Shown in pieces: positions 1 to 5,070 of a stretch of DNA of 5,579 bases. The position numbers and the translations under genes were made by a program. Location of the stretch: assembly GCA_023425615.1 (NCBI GenBank), contig JAFACJ010000092.1:1-5579 (forward strand), given 5' to 3'. How positions within the stretch are numbered: the first letter of the stretch is position 1; each line of letters begins with the position of its first letter. The DNA is from Actinomycetes bacterium (GTDB lineage: Bacteria > Actinomycetota > Actinomycetes > Streptosporangiales > Streptosporangiaceae). The notes under the pieces are model-generated. The model did not search any database. It was not told the DNA's origin and saw nothing but the letters and a program-made list of their open reading frames with translations.

Positions 1-33
1 ATGCAGGAGACCGTGGCCCGCCGCGTCCGCTGA
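1..33 (+). CDS. C-terminal end of an upstream plus-strand gene (partial)
   Basis: Reading frame 1 gives ten codons (MQETVARRVR) and then TGA at 31-33. All ten codons before the stop end in G or C, as expected of coding sequence in this genome, and a small GC hairpin follows 7 nt after the stop. The ATG at position 1 is probably an internal methionine, because the gene would enter from outside the window. Nothing can be said about function. It would be convergent with the methyltransferase gene that ends at 125. The call rests on codon bias over a very short stretch, so it is weak. Confidence 0.35.
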   Translation: MQETVARRVR

Positions 34-40
34 GCCAGGA

Positions 41-54
41 ACGGGCCGCCCCGT
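41..54 (+). terminator. Small GC hairpin after the stop at 31-33
   Basis: ACGGG (41-45) pairs with CCCGT (50-54) around a 4-nt loop, 7 nt after the TGA at 31-33. There is no T-run, but many high-GC terminators lack one. With only five base pairs it is a marginal candidate. The rest of 55-124 shows no gene on either strand. Confidence 0.25.
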
Positions 55-100
55 CCCTTCCCCGGCCTGGCCGACGACCAGCTCTCCCCCGGAGCGCCCT

Positions 101-129
101 CCTGAGCCCTCCCTGCGGCCGGCCTCAGG
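101..129 (-). terminator. Weak inverted repeat over the methyltransferase stop codon
   Basis: CCTGAG (101-106) is the exact reverse complement of CTCAGG (124-129). The loop is 17 nt, and the stop codon of the minus-strand methyltransferase (125-127) lies inside one arm. It could form a transcript end for the minus-strand genes, but the stem is only 6 bp and no T-run follows. Confidence 0.2.
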
Positions 130-1165
130 GCTTGCGGGCGATGATCACGTCACGGATGATCGCCTGGTCGACGCGGTGGCGGAACTTCAGGTAGGGGCCC
201 TCGTCGAGCGGTTCCAGACCGGCGTCCGCCAGGGCGGCGACAGCCTCCTCGCGGCTGGTCACATGGGTGTTCCAGGAGATGCCGACGGCGCCGCCGCGGC
301 GCAGGAGGCGGACCCAGCCGGGCAGGGCCCTGGTGAGCAGCTCCAAGGGGCTGCGGGTGAGGGCGTCGCGGTTGCGGGCGCCGTGCTGGACCCCGTAGGG
401 GGCGTCGGTGACGATCACGTCGAACGAGTCCGCCGCGAAGAAGTCGGCGGCGCGGGTGGTGTCGGCGTTGACGACGGTGAGCCTGCGCTTGTCGCCGGAC
501 TTGTAGTCCTCCTTCGACAGGCCGAAGGTGATGTCGAGCTTGCGCCCCACGAGCCTGCGGTCGCGGCGTACGGGGACGGTCTCGGCGGTGTGCTTGAGGC
601 GTTTGCGCTTCATCCAAGTGCGCAGGAAGGCCGAGTACGCCTCGAAATCCTTGCCGTCGATGTCCATGCCGTCGGCGTTGTAGCCGTACATCAGTGCCTG
701 GTTGAGGGTCGTCCCCCGGCCGCACATGGGATCGAACACCCTCAGTGTCCGGTCCGTCATGTGGGGGCCGGAGGCCGACGCCCAGATGGTGGTGTTCAGC
801 AGCAGCTTGGTGAAGTACTCGTTGGTCTTCCCCGCGTACTTCTGGATCGTCAGCAGGTCGTCGTCCAACTGGTCCAGCGGGCTCAGACCCACCGGGTACA
901 GGGCCCCTTCCTCCCCCAGGCGGAAGAGCGCGTAGAGGGAGGACAGGTTCGACAGGAAGGCGACGTCGCGTGCGGAGAGGTCTTCGGCCGCGAACGTCAG
1001 GTAGGGGACGCCGCCGATGTCCTGGCTCCGCAGGTCCGCGATCCGCCCTCCGAGGACGGCCTGGTCGAGGACCTCCAGTTCCGCCTCCATGAGCGCCACC
1101 GAGGACTCCGCGTACACCCGGTTGGCCGACGGCCTGATGAGGATCCCGAAACGCTGCGTGTTCAC
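125..1165 (-). CDS. Trm11/TrmG10-like SAM-dependent RNA methyltransferase
   Basis: 346 aa, from GTG (1165-1163) to TGA (127-125). The C-terminal half is a Rossmann-fold methyltransferase of the UPF0020/Trm11 type. The SAM-binding motif I is FDPMCGRGTTL (residues 144-154), the acidic strand-2 motif is DGMDID (165-170), NADT lies at 233-236, and the catalytic motif is DAPYG (254-258). Known relatives N2-methylate a guanosine in tRNA (position 10 in Trm11/TrmG10) and carry D-P-P-Y; here the second residue is alanine. The first ~100 residues are poorly conserved and would hold the RNA-binding part, but I cannot recognise a clear THUMP domain. A basic insert (about 185-230, many K/R) follows the SAM-binding strands. 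The gene starts 19 nt after the stop of the exported-protein gene on the same strand, so read-through is plausible. No Shine-Dalgarno precedes the GTG; a possible leaderless promoter is listed separately. The family assignment is fairly secure; the exact RNA target is inference. Confidence 0.88.
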   Translation of the reverse strand: MNTQRFGILIRPSANRVYAESSVALMEAELEVLDQAVLGGRIADLRSQDIGGVPYLTFAAEDLSARDVAFLSNLSSLYALFRLGEEGALYPVGLSPLDQLDDDLLTIQKYAGKTNEYFTKLLLNTTIWASASGPHMTDRTLRVFDPMCGRGTTLNQALMYGYNADGMDIDGKDFEAYSAFLRTWMKRKRLKHTAETVPVRRDRRLVGRKLDITFGLSKEDYKSGDKRRLTVVNADTTRAADFFAADSFDVIVTDAPYGVQHGARNRDALTRSPLELLTRALPGWVRLLRRGGAVGISWNTHVTSREEAVAALADAGLEPLDEGPYLKFRHRVDQAIIRDVIIARKP

Positions 1166-1171
1166 CGGAGA

Positions 1172-1198
1172 ATTCTAGGGAGGTTCAGCCTCGGTCAC
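1172..1198 (-). promoter_or_regulatory. Candidate leaderless promoter of the methyltransferase gene
   Basis: On the minus strand a TAGAAT box (1177-1172) fits the actinobacterial -10 pattern TANNNT and ends exactly six bases before the GTG at 1165, so transcription would begin at or next to the start codon. No purine-rich ribosome site is present in the 19-nt gap to the upstream gene. A weak -35-like GTGACC (1198-1193) lies 15 bp upstream inside the last codons of that gene. Leaderless GTG/ATG mRNAs with this spacing are common in actinobacteria. The -35 is poor, so the call is moderate. Confidence 0.45.
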
Positions 1199-2732
1199 GG
1201 ACGGCCACGAGGCCGCCTATCACCCCTATGTAGGCGGTTCCGTCGGGGCCGAGGTTGATGGGGGCCCAGTTGTTGTCGTAGTACTTGCCGGTGCCGGTGA
1301 GGACCTTGTAGACGGTCCTGCCGGTGTGGAAGTCGATCGCCGTCAGGTACCAGGCGTCGACGCCGTCCTTGCGGGGTTCCTTCGTGTAGGCGTAGACGAG
1401 GCCGGCGGGGACGCTGGCCTTGGCGACGGTGGAGGGGCTGCGTTCCTTGCTCGTCCAGACCGTGCGGCAGCCTCCGGAGGCGACGTCCACGCGGCTGAGG
1501 CCGCCGACGGATGAGGCTCCGGGCTTCAGTTCCACGAAGTTGCGGTAGCCGGAGTTGTTCTCGACCACGAGGCTGCGCCCGTAACCGATCAGGGAGTTGT
1601 CGCTGGCGGACTTGTTCTTCTGGAAGACGGGCACCTTGCAGATGCGCTCGCCGTCGCTGACGCGGTAGACCAGCACGTTCATGCGCGGCTCGGCGTTGTC
1701 GGTGATCGCCACGTATTCGCCTTCGAGGAAGGTGGGGGTGGTGCCGGATCCCTGGTCGAGCTGGCCGGATTTGCGGCGGACTCCCCTGTCGTAGGGCTGG
1801 CGCCAGAGGACTTTCGGCTTGCCCGTGGCGTCCGCGCGCAGTTGGTAGAGGGCGTGGTCGGTGACGACCGAGACTCCGTCACGGCTGGCGGCGAAGGAGT
1901 TCTGGATCGCCTCTTTCTTGAACCGGAGCACTCTGACGCGCCCGTTGCGGGGGTCGACGGTGCCCACGCGTCCTTGGCGGGTGACCCACCAGATGCGTCC
2001 CTGCCAGTCGGGCTGGACGGAGGTGATGGGGTCGCACTCCCCCTTGGGCTTGGGGTTCTTCCAGGTGGGGCAGGAGTGCGGGACGTACCGGGTGAGGTTC
2101 CAGTCGTCGGTGACCTTGAAGCGCCAGCCCTGTGCCGTCCGTACGTGTGTGAAGCGGCGGATGTGGAAGGCGGAGTCGGCCAGTACGGCGCGGTCCTTGT
2201 CGTCGACGTAGAAGTAGGCGCCGCCGGAGGTGTCGGTGAGGACCTTGTCGAGTTGCAGGCTGGTCACCGCCTGCACGGTGGAGGGGCGTGCGGGCAGCGT
2301 GTAGGTGGCGAGGTCTTTGAGGGTCTTGGGGTCGATCAGACGCAGTGTGAAAGTGCCGACGTTGGTGCACTGCGCCACGATCAGGCCGGTGCTGCGCGCG
2401 TAGTTGACGGTGGAGCACAGGCCGGGGAGCCCGTTCGCCTTCGCCTCGGAGAGCACCTGCGGGTTCCGTCCCAGCGGGCCGAGGAACGGATAGGTGTCGG
2501 AGGCGTAGCTGTCGGCGTGCATGGCGGCGTATCCGGGGGCTGCCATGTGCGGGTTGGCGGGGACGGGGAGGCCGGGGATGGCCTTGGGGACGGCAGGGCC
2601 TCCCAGATAGGCGGGGACGGCGTCGTGTCCCTGCCCCGGGGGAATCGGTTTCGCCTGCGCCGCCGCGGGGAGCCCGCACCACGCCAGCACCACCGGCATC
2701 AGTACCCAACTTTTCCTACTTGTTCGCCTCAC
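1185..2732 (-). CDS. Exported beta-propeller-like protein of unknown function
   Basis: 515 aa from GTG at 2732-2730 to TGA at 1187-1185. I chose this start over a GTG at 2756 because GGGGAGG (2747-2741) sits 8 nt upstream and the protein then begins directly with a signal peptide: MRRTSRKS, a hydrophobic stretch (about 9-22), and a likely signal peptidase site AAAQA|K after residue 27. The mature protein opens with a Pro/Gly/Ala-rich segment (about 28-70). The rest reads as short repeated beta-strand units with turns typical of PQQ/NHL/YncE-type propellers, for example WQGRIWWVTRQGRVGTVDP (about 243-261), AIDFHTGRTVYKV (about 465-477) and LGPDGTAYIGVIGGLVAVRD at the C-terminus. Six cysteines remain in the mature chain (about 106, 122, 221, 233, 365, 422), an even number that would allow disulfides outside the membrane. 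No enzyme motif, lipobox, anchor or transmembrane helix after the signal is seen, so it is probably free and secreted. The family is not firmly recognised. It is divergent from the monooxygenase operon and shares its control region. Confidence 0.82.
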   Translation of the reverse strand: MRRTSRKSWVLMPVVLAWCGLPAAAQAKPIPPGQGHDAVPAYLGGPAVPKAIPGLPVPANPHMAAPGYAAMHADSYASDTYPFLGPLGRNPQVLSEAKANGLPGLCSTVNYARSTGLIVAQCTNVGTFTLRLIDPKTLKDLATYTLPARPSTVQAVTSLQLDKVLTDTSGGAYFYVDDKDRAVLADSAFHIRRFTHVRTAQGWRFKVTDDWNLTRYVPHSCPTWKNPKPKGECDPITSVQPDWQGRIWWVTRQGRVGTVDPRNGRVRVLRFKKEAIQNSFAASRDGVSVVTDHALYQLRADATGKPKVLWRQPYDRGVRRKSGQLDQGSGTTPTFLEGEYVAITDNAEPRMNVLVYRVSDGERICKVPVFQKNKSASDNSLIGYGRSLVVENNSGYRNFVELKPGASSVGGLSRVDVASGGCRTVWTSKERSPSTVAKASVPAGLVYAYTKEPRKDGVDAWYLTAIDFHTGRTVYKVLTGTGKYYDNNWAPINLGPDGTAYIGVIGGLVAVRDRG

Positions 2733-2740
2733 GATTTCAT
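2729..2740 (-). other. Three-codon mini-ORF overlapping the exported-protein start
   Basis: On the minus strand ATGAAATCGTGA (2740-2729) encodes M-K-S-stop, and the stop TGA shares two bases with the GTG start (2732-2730) of the exported protein. Two tandem Shine-Dalgarno-like runs precede it: GGGAGG (2751-2746), 5 nt before the ATG, and GGGGAGG (2747-2741), 8 nt before the GTG. Such an arrangement could couple translation or simply be a chance ATG inside a purine-rich ribosome site. Confidence 0.3.
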
Positions 2741-2751
2741 CCTCCCCTCCC
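2741..2751 (-). promoter_or_regulatory. Ribosome binding site deciding the exported-protein start
   Basis: The minus strand carries a doubled purine run, GGGAGGGGAGG. Its second half is 8 nt from the GTG at 2732, which places the signal peptide at the N-terminus. The alternative GTG at 2756 lies upstream of this site, has no comparable one of its own, and would add eight mostly acidic or polar residues ahead of the signal peptide. Confidence 0.7.
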
Positions 2752-2766
2752 GGCACCGACCCGGGA
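2748..2766 (-). other. Leader hairpin upstream of the exported-protein gene
   Basis: TCCCGG (2748-2753) and CCGGGA (2761-2766) are perfect complements around a 7-nt loop. On the minus-strand transcript the 3' arm overlaps the first four bases of the upstream Shine-Dalgarno-like run, so folding would mask that run but leave GGGGAGG largely open. A regulatory role is inference; the stem is short. Confidence 0.3.
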
Positions 2767-2779
2767 AGCCCTTGGTGAC

Positions 2780-2809
2780 TTGTTCGGAGCGGACGGCCGC
2801 TGCTAATCT
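2780..2809 (+). promoter_or_regulatory. Candidate promoter of the monooxygenase operon
   Basis: A -10-like TAATCT lies at 2804-2809 and a partial -35, TTGTTC, at 2780-2785, with an 18-bp spacer. Transcription would start about 2815-2818, inside the palindrome that follows, leaving a leader of about 35 nt before the ATG at 2853. This is the most AT-rich spot in the 120-nt divergent region. The -35 matches TTGACA in only its first three bases. Confidence 0.5.
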
Positions 2810-2832
2810 ACCAAGCGAGCGCTTGGTTAACA
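2805..2832 (-). promoter_or_regulatory. Possible divergent promoter sharing the same -10 bases
   Basis: Read on the minus strand, the same bases give TAGATT (2810-2805), also a TANNNT box, so the seven-base TAATCTA can serve as a -10 in both directions. A poor -35 (TGTTAA, 2832-2827) lies 16 bp away on the far side of the palindrome. It would give the exported-protein gene a leader of roughly 65 nt. The evidence is weak for this direction alone. Confidence 0.3.
2810..2827. promoter_or_regulatory. 18-bp palindrome, likely TetR-type repressor operator
   Basis: ACCAAGCG (2810-2817), AG (2818-2819) and CGCTTGGT (2820-2827) form an 8-2-8 perfect inverted repeat. It begins immediately after the -10 box at 2804-2809 and covers the predicted start of transcription, the position where a bound dimer blocks RNA polymerase. 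The size, symmetry and CAAG/CTTG half-sites resemble operators of TetR-family repressors that control actinobacterial lipid and steroid genes (KstR2 recognises a related CAAG-NN-CTTG core, but the spacing here differs). It also lies between the possible -10 and -35 of the divergent gene, so one protein could control both directions. The cognate regulator is not in the window. Confidence 0.75.
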
Positions 2833-2841
2833 TCGGAGAGC

Positions 2842-2847
2842 GGGAGG
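2842..2847 (+). promoter_or_regulatory. Ribosome binding site of the monooxygenase gene
   Basis: GGGAGG lies 5 nt before the ATG at 2853 and selects that start. The same frame stays open far upstream, through the operator and promoter, but that part is antisense to the divergent gene and cannot be its coding sequence. Confidence 0.75.
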
Positions 2848-2852
2848 CGGGG

Positions 2853-3920
2853 ATGACGTCCCTACGGATCAGCGTCGGATACGAGCTCGAGGTACGGGGA
2901 CGCAGCCGGGAGATCGAGAGTCAGGCGTTCCGGAACGTGCTCCAGCAGGTCGTGCTCGCCGACCAGCTCGGCATGGACACCGCGTGGTTCGTCGAGCACC
3001 ACTTCACCCGGGGCTTCTCGCACTCCTCGGCGCCCGACCTGGTGCTGGCGGCCATCTCCCAGCTCACCCGGGACATCCACCTCGGCCTCGGCGTGGTGCT
3101 GCTGCCCTTCCAGTCGCCCATCCGCACCGCCGAGCGGGTGGCCACCCTGGACGTCCTGTCCGGCGGGCGCGTGGAGTTCGGCACCGGGCGCGGCGCCTCG
3201 CCCCTGGAGTACCAGGCCTTCCAGCGGCCGTTCGAGCAGTCGCGCCAGCTGTGGGAGGAGTCGCTGGAGGCCGTCCTGGCCATCTGGAACGCCGACGGGC
3301 AGCCCATCACCCGCAAGACCGAGTACTTCGAGGTACCGAACGTGTCGGTCTACCCCCGGCCCGTCCAGGAGCCGCACCCGCCCGTCTGGGTCGCCTCCAC
3401 CTCCCTCGAGGGCTATCTGGCCGCCGCCAAGCAGGGCTACAACCTGCTGGGCATGACGATGCTGAAGGGCATCGACGACGTCGCCGACGACATCGCCGCC
3501 TACAAGGCGTGCCTGGCCGAGAACGGCTTCGACCCCGACACCCGGCGCATCGCGATCATGATCCCCTGGTATGTCGCGCCGACCCGCCAGGAGGCCGTCG
3601 ACACCGCCGCCGACGCGGTCCTGTGGTACCTGCGCCGCCAGGTCAACCTGGTCGCCCCGCCCTCCTACACCGACGCCCGCCACGCCACCCACCGGGTGCT
3701 GGGCCAGCAGGCCGTCGCGCTGCCGCCGGACGAGGCGATGGACATCCTGCGCGACAACCTCATGGTCGTCATCGACGACGTGGAGGGCTCCCGCAAGGCG
3801 GTCGAGCGCCTCGCCGCGGCCGGCGCCACCGACCTGATCCTCCAGGCCCAGGTGGGCGGCCTGGCACACGAGCACGTCACCGAATCGATGAAGCTGTTCA
3901 TGAGCGAGGTCATGCAGTGA
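2853..3920 (+). CDS. Luciferase-like flavin-dependent monooxygenase (LLM class)
   Basis: 355 aa, ATG to TGA (3918-3920), a normal length for the family. The fold is the bacterial-luciferase TIM barrel (PF00296 type). The first strand and helix are at about 4-41. WFVEHHF (45-51) corresponds to the active-site region that carries the conserved histidines of luciferase-type enzymes. GLGVVLLPFQSPIRTAE (78-94), LDVLSGGRVEFGTGRG (99-114, phosphate/FMN-binding side) and YPRPVQEPHPPVWVASTS (167-184) follow. The C-terminal GGLAHEHVTESMKLFMSEVM (335-354) is typical of the group. Known members use reduced FMN or F420 with O2 or hydride transfer on hydrophobic substrates; motifs here do not settle which cofactor or substrate. 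No flavin reductase is visible nearby. It is the first gene of the operon, has its own Shine-Dalgarno, and overlaps the next gene by 4 nt, so the two are probably made together. Family call strong, substrate unknown. Confidence 0.93.
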   Translation: MTSLRISVGYELEVRGRSREIESQAFRNVLQQVVLADQLGMDTAWFVEHHFTRGFSHSSAPDLVLAAISQLTRDIHLGLGVVLLPFQSPIRTAERVATLDVLSGGRVEFGTGRGASPLEYQAFQRPFEQSRQLWEESLEAVLAIWNADGQPITRKTEYFEVPNVSVYPRPVQEPHPPVWVASTSLEGYLAAAKQGYNLLGMTMLKGIDDVADDIAAYKACLAENGFDPDTRRIAIMIPWYVAPTRQEAVDTAADAVLWYLRRQVNLVAPPSYTDARHATHRVLGQQAVALPPDEAMDILRDNLMVVIDDVEGSRKAVERLAAAGATDLILQAQVGGLAHEHVTESMKLFMSEVMQ

Positions 3921-4957
3921 ACTGGTACTCCCGCGAGACCTTCCCCACCGGTCGCACGGCCGAGGGCCTGCTGCTGGTCTCCCCCGACGCCGAGGTGGTC
4001 GCGCCGCTGGCACCGGCCGACCGGGCCGCGGCGCTGGACCTGACGGCGCGGACGCTCTCCGCCGCCGGCCTGTCCTCCTCCCACCGCGCCGTGGTCGCCC
4101 TGAACAACGACGGGGAGCTCCAGGGCTCCTCGCTGGCCGAGGCCGCGCTCGACGTCGCCGCGGCCGTCGCCTCGGTCGGCCCGCGCGGGCGGCTGCGGCT
4201 GCACCGGGCGCTGGAGCAGACCCGCGCCGACGTGCTCATCACCACCCCCTCGGGTGCGATGGACTTCCTCGCCCGCCTCCACCTGGAGTTCCTCCTCGAC
4301 CCGCTGGACCTGGAACTGGACCGCATCCTCCTCGTCGGGGAGATCCCCTCCCGCAACTGGCTGCGCCAGCTGGAGACCGAGTTCGAGGCCGACGTCGTCC
4401 AGCTCTTCGCCGACCCGTTCTTCGGCGTCCCCATCGCCCACGGGCCCGGCCTCACCCCGGTCGGCGACGGCCTGCTGGGCGTGGCGCCGCCGGACAAGGA
4501 CGAACTGGTCGCCGAGTTCGACGGGTACGGCGAACTGGTCCTCACCCCGTCCTGGCACTCCACGCTCGGCGACGCGGCGCTGCGCACCGGCTGGGTCGTC
4601 GAGGGCTCCCTCGGCCAGCCCGCGCACACCGTCGGCGAGCACATCCTCATCCGAGGACGCTGGGTCTCCCTCCCCCAGATCGAGCTGGCGCTGTCGCGGA
4701 TCGACGGGATCAGCCACTGGGAACTGCGCGTCTCCCGTGACGGAACCCTCGACAAGGCGGTCCTGGAGGTCTCCTTCAACCGCGACAGCCTGGTGAAGAA
4801 CCCCATGTGGGCGGGCCGGATCGGGCAGGCCCTGACCGCCCTCACCCCGGTCCACATCGAGGTCTCCGTCGCTCCCGACGTCGCCGAGACGCCGGCTCCT
4901 CCGACGGTCACCGACCTGCGCGGCCACCACCTCGGCCGCGTCCGCTCGGCGCTCTGA
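3917..4957 (+). CDS. PaaK-like adenylate-forming protein, apparently degenerate
   Basis: 346 aa, from GTG (3917-3919) to TGA (4955-4957), followed by a second in-frame TGA. The GTG overlaps the monooxygenase stop as GTGA, and GAGG (3906-3909) lies 7 nt upstream, so translational coupling is likely. The order of segments matches the phenylacetate-CoA ligase (PaaK) outline: VLITTPSGAMDFLARL (106-121), ILLVGEIPSRNWLRQLE (137-153), VVQLFADPFFGVPIAHG (160-176), ELVLTPSWHSTLGDAALRTG (206-225), ILIRGRWVSLPQIELAL (243-259) as the C-terminal-domain hinge, and a tail ending LGRVRSAL. PaaK enzymes are about 430 aa. Missing here are the SSGTTG-type P-loop (the region at about 60-90 has no such motif), the YGxxE motif (FADPF instead), the RYRTGD motif (ALRTGW) and the lysine near the C-terminus (DLRGHHLGRVRS). 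It may therefore bind an acyl or nucleotide ligand without full ligase chemistry, or act as a partner of the downstream ligase. Confidence is good that it is a real gene, moderate for the family. Confidence 0.8.
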   Translation: MNWYSRETFPTGRTAEGLLLVSPDAEVVAPLAPADRAAALDLTARTLSAAGLSSSHRAVVALNNDGELQGSSLAEAALDVAAAVASVGPRGRLRLHRALEQTRADVLITTPSGAMDFLARLHLEFLLDPLDLELDRILLVGEIPSRNWLRQLETEFEADVVQLFADPFFGVPIAHGPGLTPVGDGLLGVAPPDKDELVAEFDGYGELVLTPSWHSTLGDAALRTGWVVEGSLGQPAHTVGEHILIRGRWVSLPQIELALSRIDGISHWELRVSRDGTLDKAVLEVSFNRDSLVKNPMWAGRIGQALTALTPVHIEVSVAPDVAETPAPPTVTDLRGHHLGRVRSAL

Positions 4958-4977
4958 TGACGTACGACCACATCTGA
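4957..4977 (+). other. Possible six-codon leader ORF between operon genes
   Basis: The stop of the PaaK-like gene overlaps an ATG by one base (TGATG). From there ATG ACG TAC GAC CAC ATC TGA encodes MTYDHI and stops 15 nt before the large hairpin at 4993. A stop-start overlap makes reinitiation possible and a leader peptide ahead of a hairpin would fit attenuation. The frame is so short that chance is a good explanation. Confidence 0.2.
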
Positions 4978-4992
4978 ACAGTCCGGCAAGCT

Positions 4993-5048
4993 CCGCCGCC
5001 GCCCCGCCTCGTTGTCCTTGGGCTCGCTCCGAGGCGGGTCGGCGGCGG
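4993..5048 (+). terminator. Strong 19-bp intergenic hairpin (terminator or attenuator)
   Basis: CCGCCGCCGCCCCGCCTCG (4993-5011) pairs with its near-perfect complement at 5030-5048, with one C/T mismatch at 5002/5039 and an 18-nt loop. It sits 35 nt after the PaaK-like gene and 22 nt before the ligase ATG. There is no T-run, as in many actinobacterial terminators. It could end a two-gene transcript, partly attenuate read-through into the ligase, or protect the upstream mRNA. The ribosome site of the ligase (5061-5066) lies outside the stem. No clear promoter is seen between hairpin and ligase, which favours partial read-through. Confidence 0.75.
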
Positions 5049-5060
5049 CCGTGGCAGGCG

Positions 5061-5066
5061 AGGAGG
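5061..5066 (+). promoter_or_regulatory. Ribosome binding site of the acyl-CoA synthetase gene
   Basis: AGGAGG with 4 nt to the ATG at 5071. It fixes the ligase start just after the hairpin and argues that this gene is translated independently rather than by coupling to the gene before it. Confidence 0.7.
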
Positions 5067-5070
5067 CCTC

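Noticed and set aside
63..73. CGGCC-T-GGCCG inverted repeat as a terminator
   Set aside because: A one-base loop cannot fold at full length; it is a chance palindrome in GC-rich DNA.
176..1258. Long open frame on the plus strand opposite the methyltransferase
   Set aside because: Its composition (V/G/A/E-rich, low complexity) is that of an antisense frame in GC-rich DNA, and the minus strand carries recognisable SAM-methyltransferase motifs.
2713..2732. Twin-arginine (Tat) signal in the exported protein
   Set aside because: Two arginines are present (MRRTSRKS) but the residues after them are polar or charged instead of the expected hydrophobic pair, so a Sec signal peptide is more likely.
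2733..2756. GTG at 2756 as start of the exported protein
   Set aside because: It would put eight extra residues ahead of the signal peptide, and the good Shine-Dalgarno is downstream of it, matched to the GTG at 2732.
1842..2852. Upstream in-frame extension of the monooxygenase
   Set aside because: It runs antisense through the exported-protein gene, then through the promoter and palindrome; the family N-terminus begins at the ATG at 2853 with GGGAGG 5 nt upstream.
2984..3916. N-terminal extension of the PaaK-like protein in its own frame
   Set aside because: The extension is arginine/proline/histidine-rich out-of-frame reading of the monooxygenase; the GTG at 3917 with the GTGA overlap and GAGG upstream is the natural start.
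2862..4013. Long minus-strand open frames opposite the monooxygenase and PaaK-like genes
   Set aside because: They are G/R/P/V-rich shadows with no recognisable domain; the plus strand has family motifs and coupled starts.
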